6,106 nt of DNA, from NCBI GenBank assembly GCA_003232445.1, contig QIJM01000587.1, positions 1 to 6,106 on the forward strand. The letters run 5' to 3'. The DNA is from Paraglaciecola arctica (lineage in GTDB: Bacteria > Pseudomonadota > Gammaproteobacteria > Enterobacterales > Alteromonadaceae). The number at the start of each line of letters is the position of its first letter. Within the stretch, counting starts at the first letter, position 1. The position numbers were made by a program, and so were the translations under genes. The notes beneath the pieces are model-generated. The model was not told where the DNA came from and made no database searches. It was given only the letters and a program-made list of their open reading frames with translations. Shown here piece by piece: positions 5,139 through 6,106 of the stretch.

Positions 5139-6106
5139 GGGTACAGAAAGAAAGCTAATTGTTGGCTTAGATATAGGCACCAGTAATGTTAAAGCCGTGG
5201 TCGGTGAGTTGTTAAATGACAACTCTATTAGCATTGTGGGTGTGGGCAGTCATTCGTCTAAAGGCATGGATAAGGGGGGCGTGAACGATCTTAATCTTGT
5301 AGTGCAATCAGTTAAACGTGCCGTGCATGAAATGGAATTGATGGCAGACTGTAGCGTATCTTCTGTGTTTATGGCGATTTCGGGACGCCATGTGAAATGT
5401 CAAAACGAAAGTGGCATGGTACCGATTAATAATCAGGAAGTGACCCAGGAAGATGTAGACAATGTAGTTCATGCCGCGCGCTCTGTGCCTATTGCCGCTG
5501 AGCGTCGTTTATTACACGTATTACCACAAGAGTTTACGATTGACGTACAAGAAGGCATTAAAAACCCTATTGGTATGTCAGGTGTCAGAATGGAAGCCCA
5601 AGCACATATTATTACTTGTGCCGATGACATGGCCAAGAATCTGGTCAAGTGTGTGGAACGCTGTGAGCTAACCGCTGACCAACTGATTTTTTCGGCACTG
5701 GCTTCTAGTTATGCGGTATTAACAGATGATGAAAAAGAATTAGGTGTGTGTGTGGTGGATATCGGTGGCGGTACCATTGATATGGTGATCTACACCGATG
5801 GCGCTATTCGGCATACCTCGGTCATTCCAGCAGCGGGTAACCAAATTACTAGTGATATCGCCAAGATATTCCGTACACCTATTAGCCATGCTGAAGAGAT
5901 AAAAATTAAACATGCCTGTGCTTTGAAAGACATGGTCAGTATGGAAGAAAATATCGAAGTACACAGTGTCGGTGGCAGACCATCTAGAGCCATGTCTAGG
6001 CACACATTGGCAGAGGTGATTGAGCCTCGTTACCAAGAATTATTTGAACTGGTGCACGATGAGGTTCGCGCCAGTGGATTAGAAGAACAAATTGCCGCTG
6101 GCATAG
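5131..6106 (+). CDS. ftsA: FtsA, actin-like membrane tether of FtsZ, 3' end missing
   Basis: FtsA is a cytoplasmic actin/HSP70-fold ATP-binding protein that anchors FtsZ polymers to the membrane and passes activation to FtsQLB and FtsWI. 325 residues are visible of about 410-420; the frame is open to the window edge. The phosphate-1 motif is DIGTSN 14-19 (E. coli has Glu at 14). GMDKGGVND 45-53 and SGRHVKCQNESGMVPI 84-99 lead into the 1C subdomain (about 85-165). The phosphate-2 motif is DIGGGTID 210-217. SVGGRPSR 279-286 keeps the Arg at position 286, where the E. coli R286W gain-of-function change lies. After about residue 305 the loop before AAGI is roughly 7 residues shorter than in E. 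coli. The ATG at 5131 gives the same N-terminal length as E. coli; TGA at 5110 blocks a longer form except from a TTG at 5122. The ribosome site is weak (GGG 5124-5126). The adenosine motif and C-terminal membrane helix lie outside the window. Confidence 0.98.
   Translation, partial: MSKGTERKLIVGLDIGTSNVKAVVGELLNDNSISIVGVGSHSSKGMDKGGVNDLNLVVQSVKRAVHEMELMADCSVSSVFMAISGRHVKCQNESGMVPINNQEVTQEDVDNVVHAARSVPIAAERRLLHVLPQEFTIDVQEGIKNPIGMSGVRMEAQAHIITCADDMAKNLVKCVERCELTADQLIFSALASSYAVLTDDEKELGVCVVDIGGGTIDMVIYTDGAIRHTSVIPAAGNQITSDIAKIFRTPISHAEEIKIKHACALKDMVSMEENIEVHSVGGRPSRAMSRHTLAEVIEPRYQELFELVHDEVRASGLEEQIAAGI

Noticed and set aside
5471..5671. 66-codon + strand frame inside ftsA
   Set aside because: It is out of frame with the intact, strongly conserved FtsA reading frame and has no recognisable protein features.

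Overview
This window is a piece of the division and cell wall (dcw) cluster of a Gram-negative bacterium, most likely a marine gammaproteobacterium of the Alteromonadales (Glaciecola/Paraglaciecola-like). The gene order ftsW-murG-murC-ddlB-ftsQ-ftsA matches the Escherichia coli order. The proteins align closely with the E. coli ones as I remember them: FtsA is colinear without indels for about its first 310 residues. The DNA is only moderately GC-rich. The genus is an inference; the class is well supported.

Layout: all genes are on the + strand and there is almost no non-coding DNA. The C-terminal two thirds of ftsW (1-831) runs in from the left edge. murG (824-1903) overlaps it by 8 bp. murC (1900-3354), ddlB (3351-4307) and ftsQ (4304-5062) each overlap the gene before by 4 bp. 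After ftsQ comes the only gap, 68 bp, and then ftsA (5131 to the right edge), which lacks its C-terminus. ftsZ would be expected just beyond the window. I see no RNA genes, mobile elements or CRISPR arrays.

How the genes work together: MurC adds L-Ala to UDP-MurNAc, and DdlB makes the D-Ala-D-Ala that ends the stem peptide. MurG adds GlcNAc to lipid I to make lipid II. FtsW polymerises lipid II at the septum, FtsQ links the inner-membrane divisome parts, and FtsA tethers FtsZ to the membrane and relays activation to FtsW-FtsI. The window thus couples precursor supply to septum building.

There is no sign of a new system; the genes are conserved housekeeping genes with intact active sites. The most unusual thing is DNA-level structure: a perfect 15-bp inverted repeat with an 11-nt spacer inside murG (1226-1266). 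It looks like a bidirectional intrinsic terminator and sits where MurG is longer than the E. coli protein. Also worth a look are the ftsQ-ftsA gap, with its tandem repeat and a 15-codon mini-ORF overlapping the ftsA start, a promoter-like site inside ddlB, and a long charged tail on FtsW.
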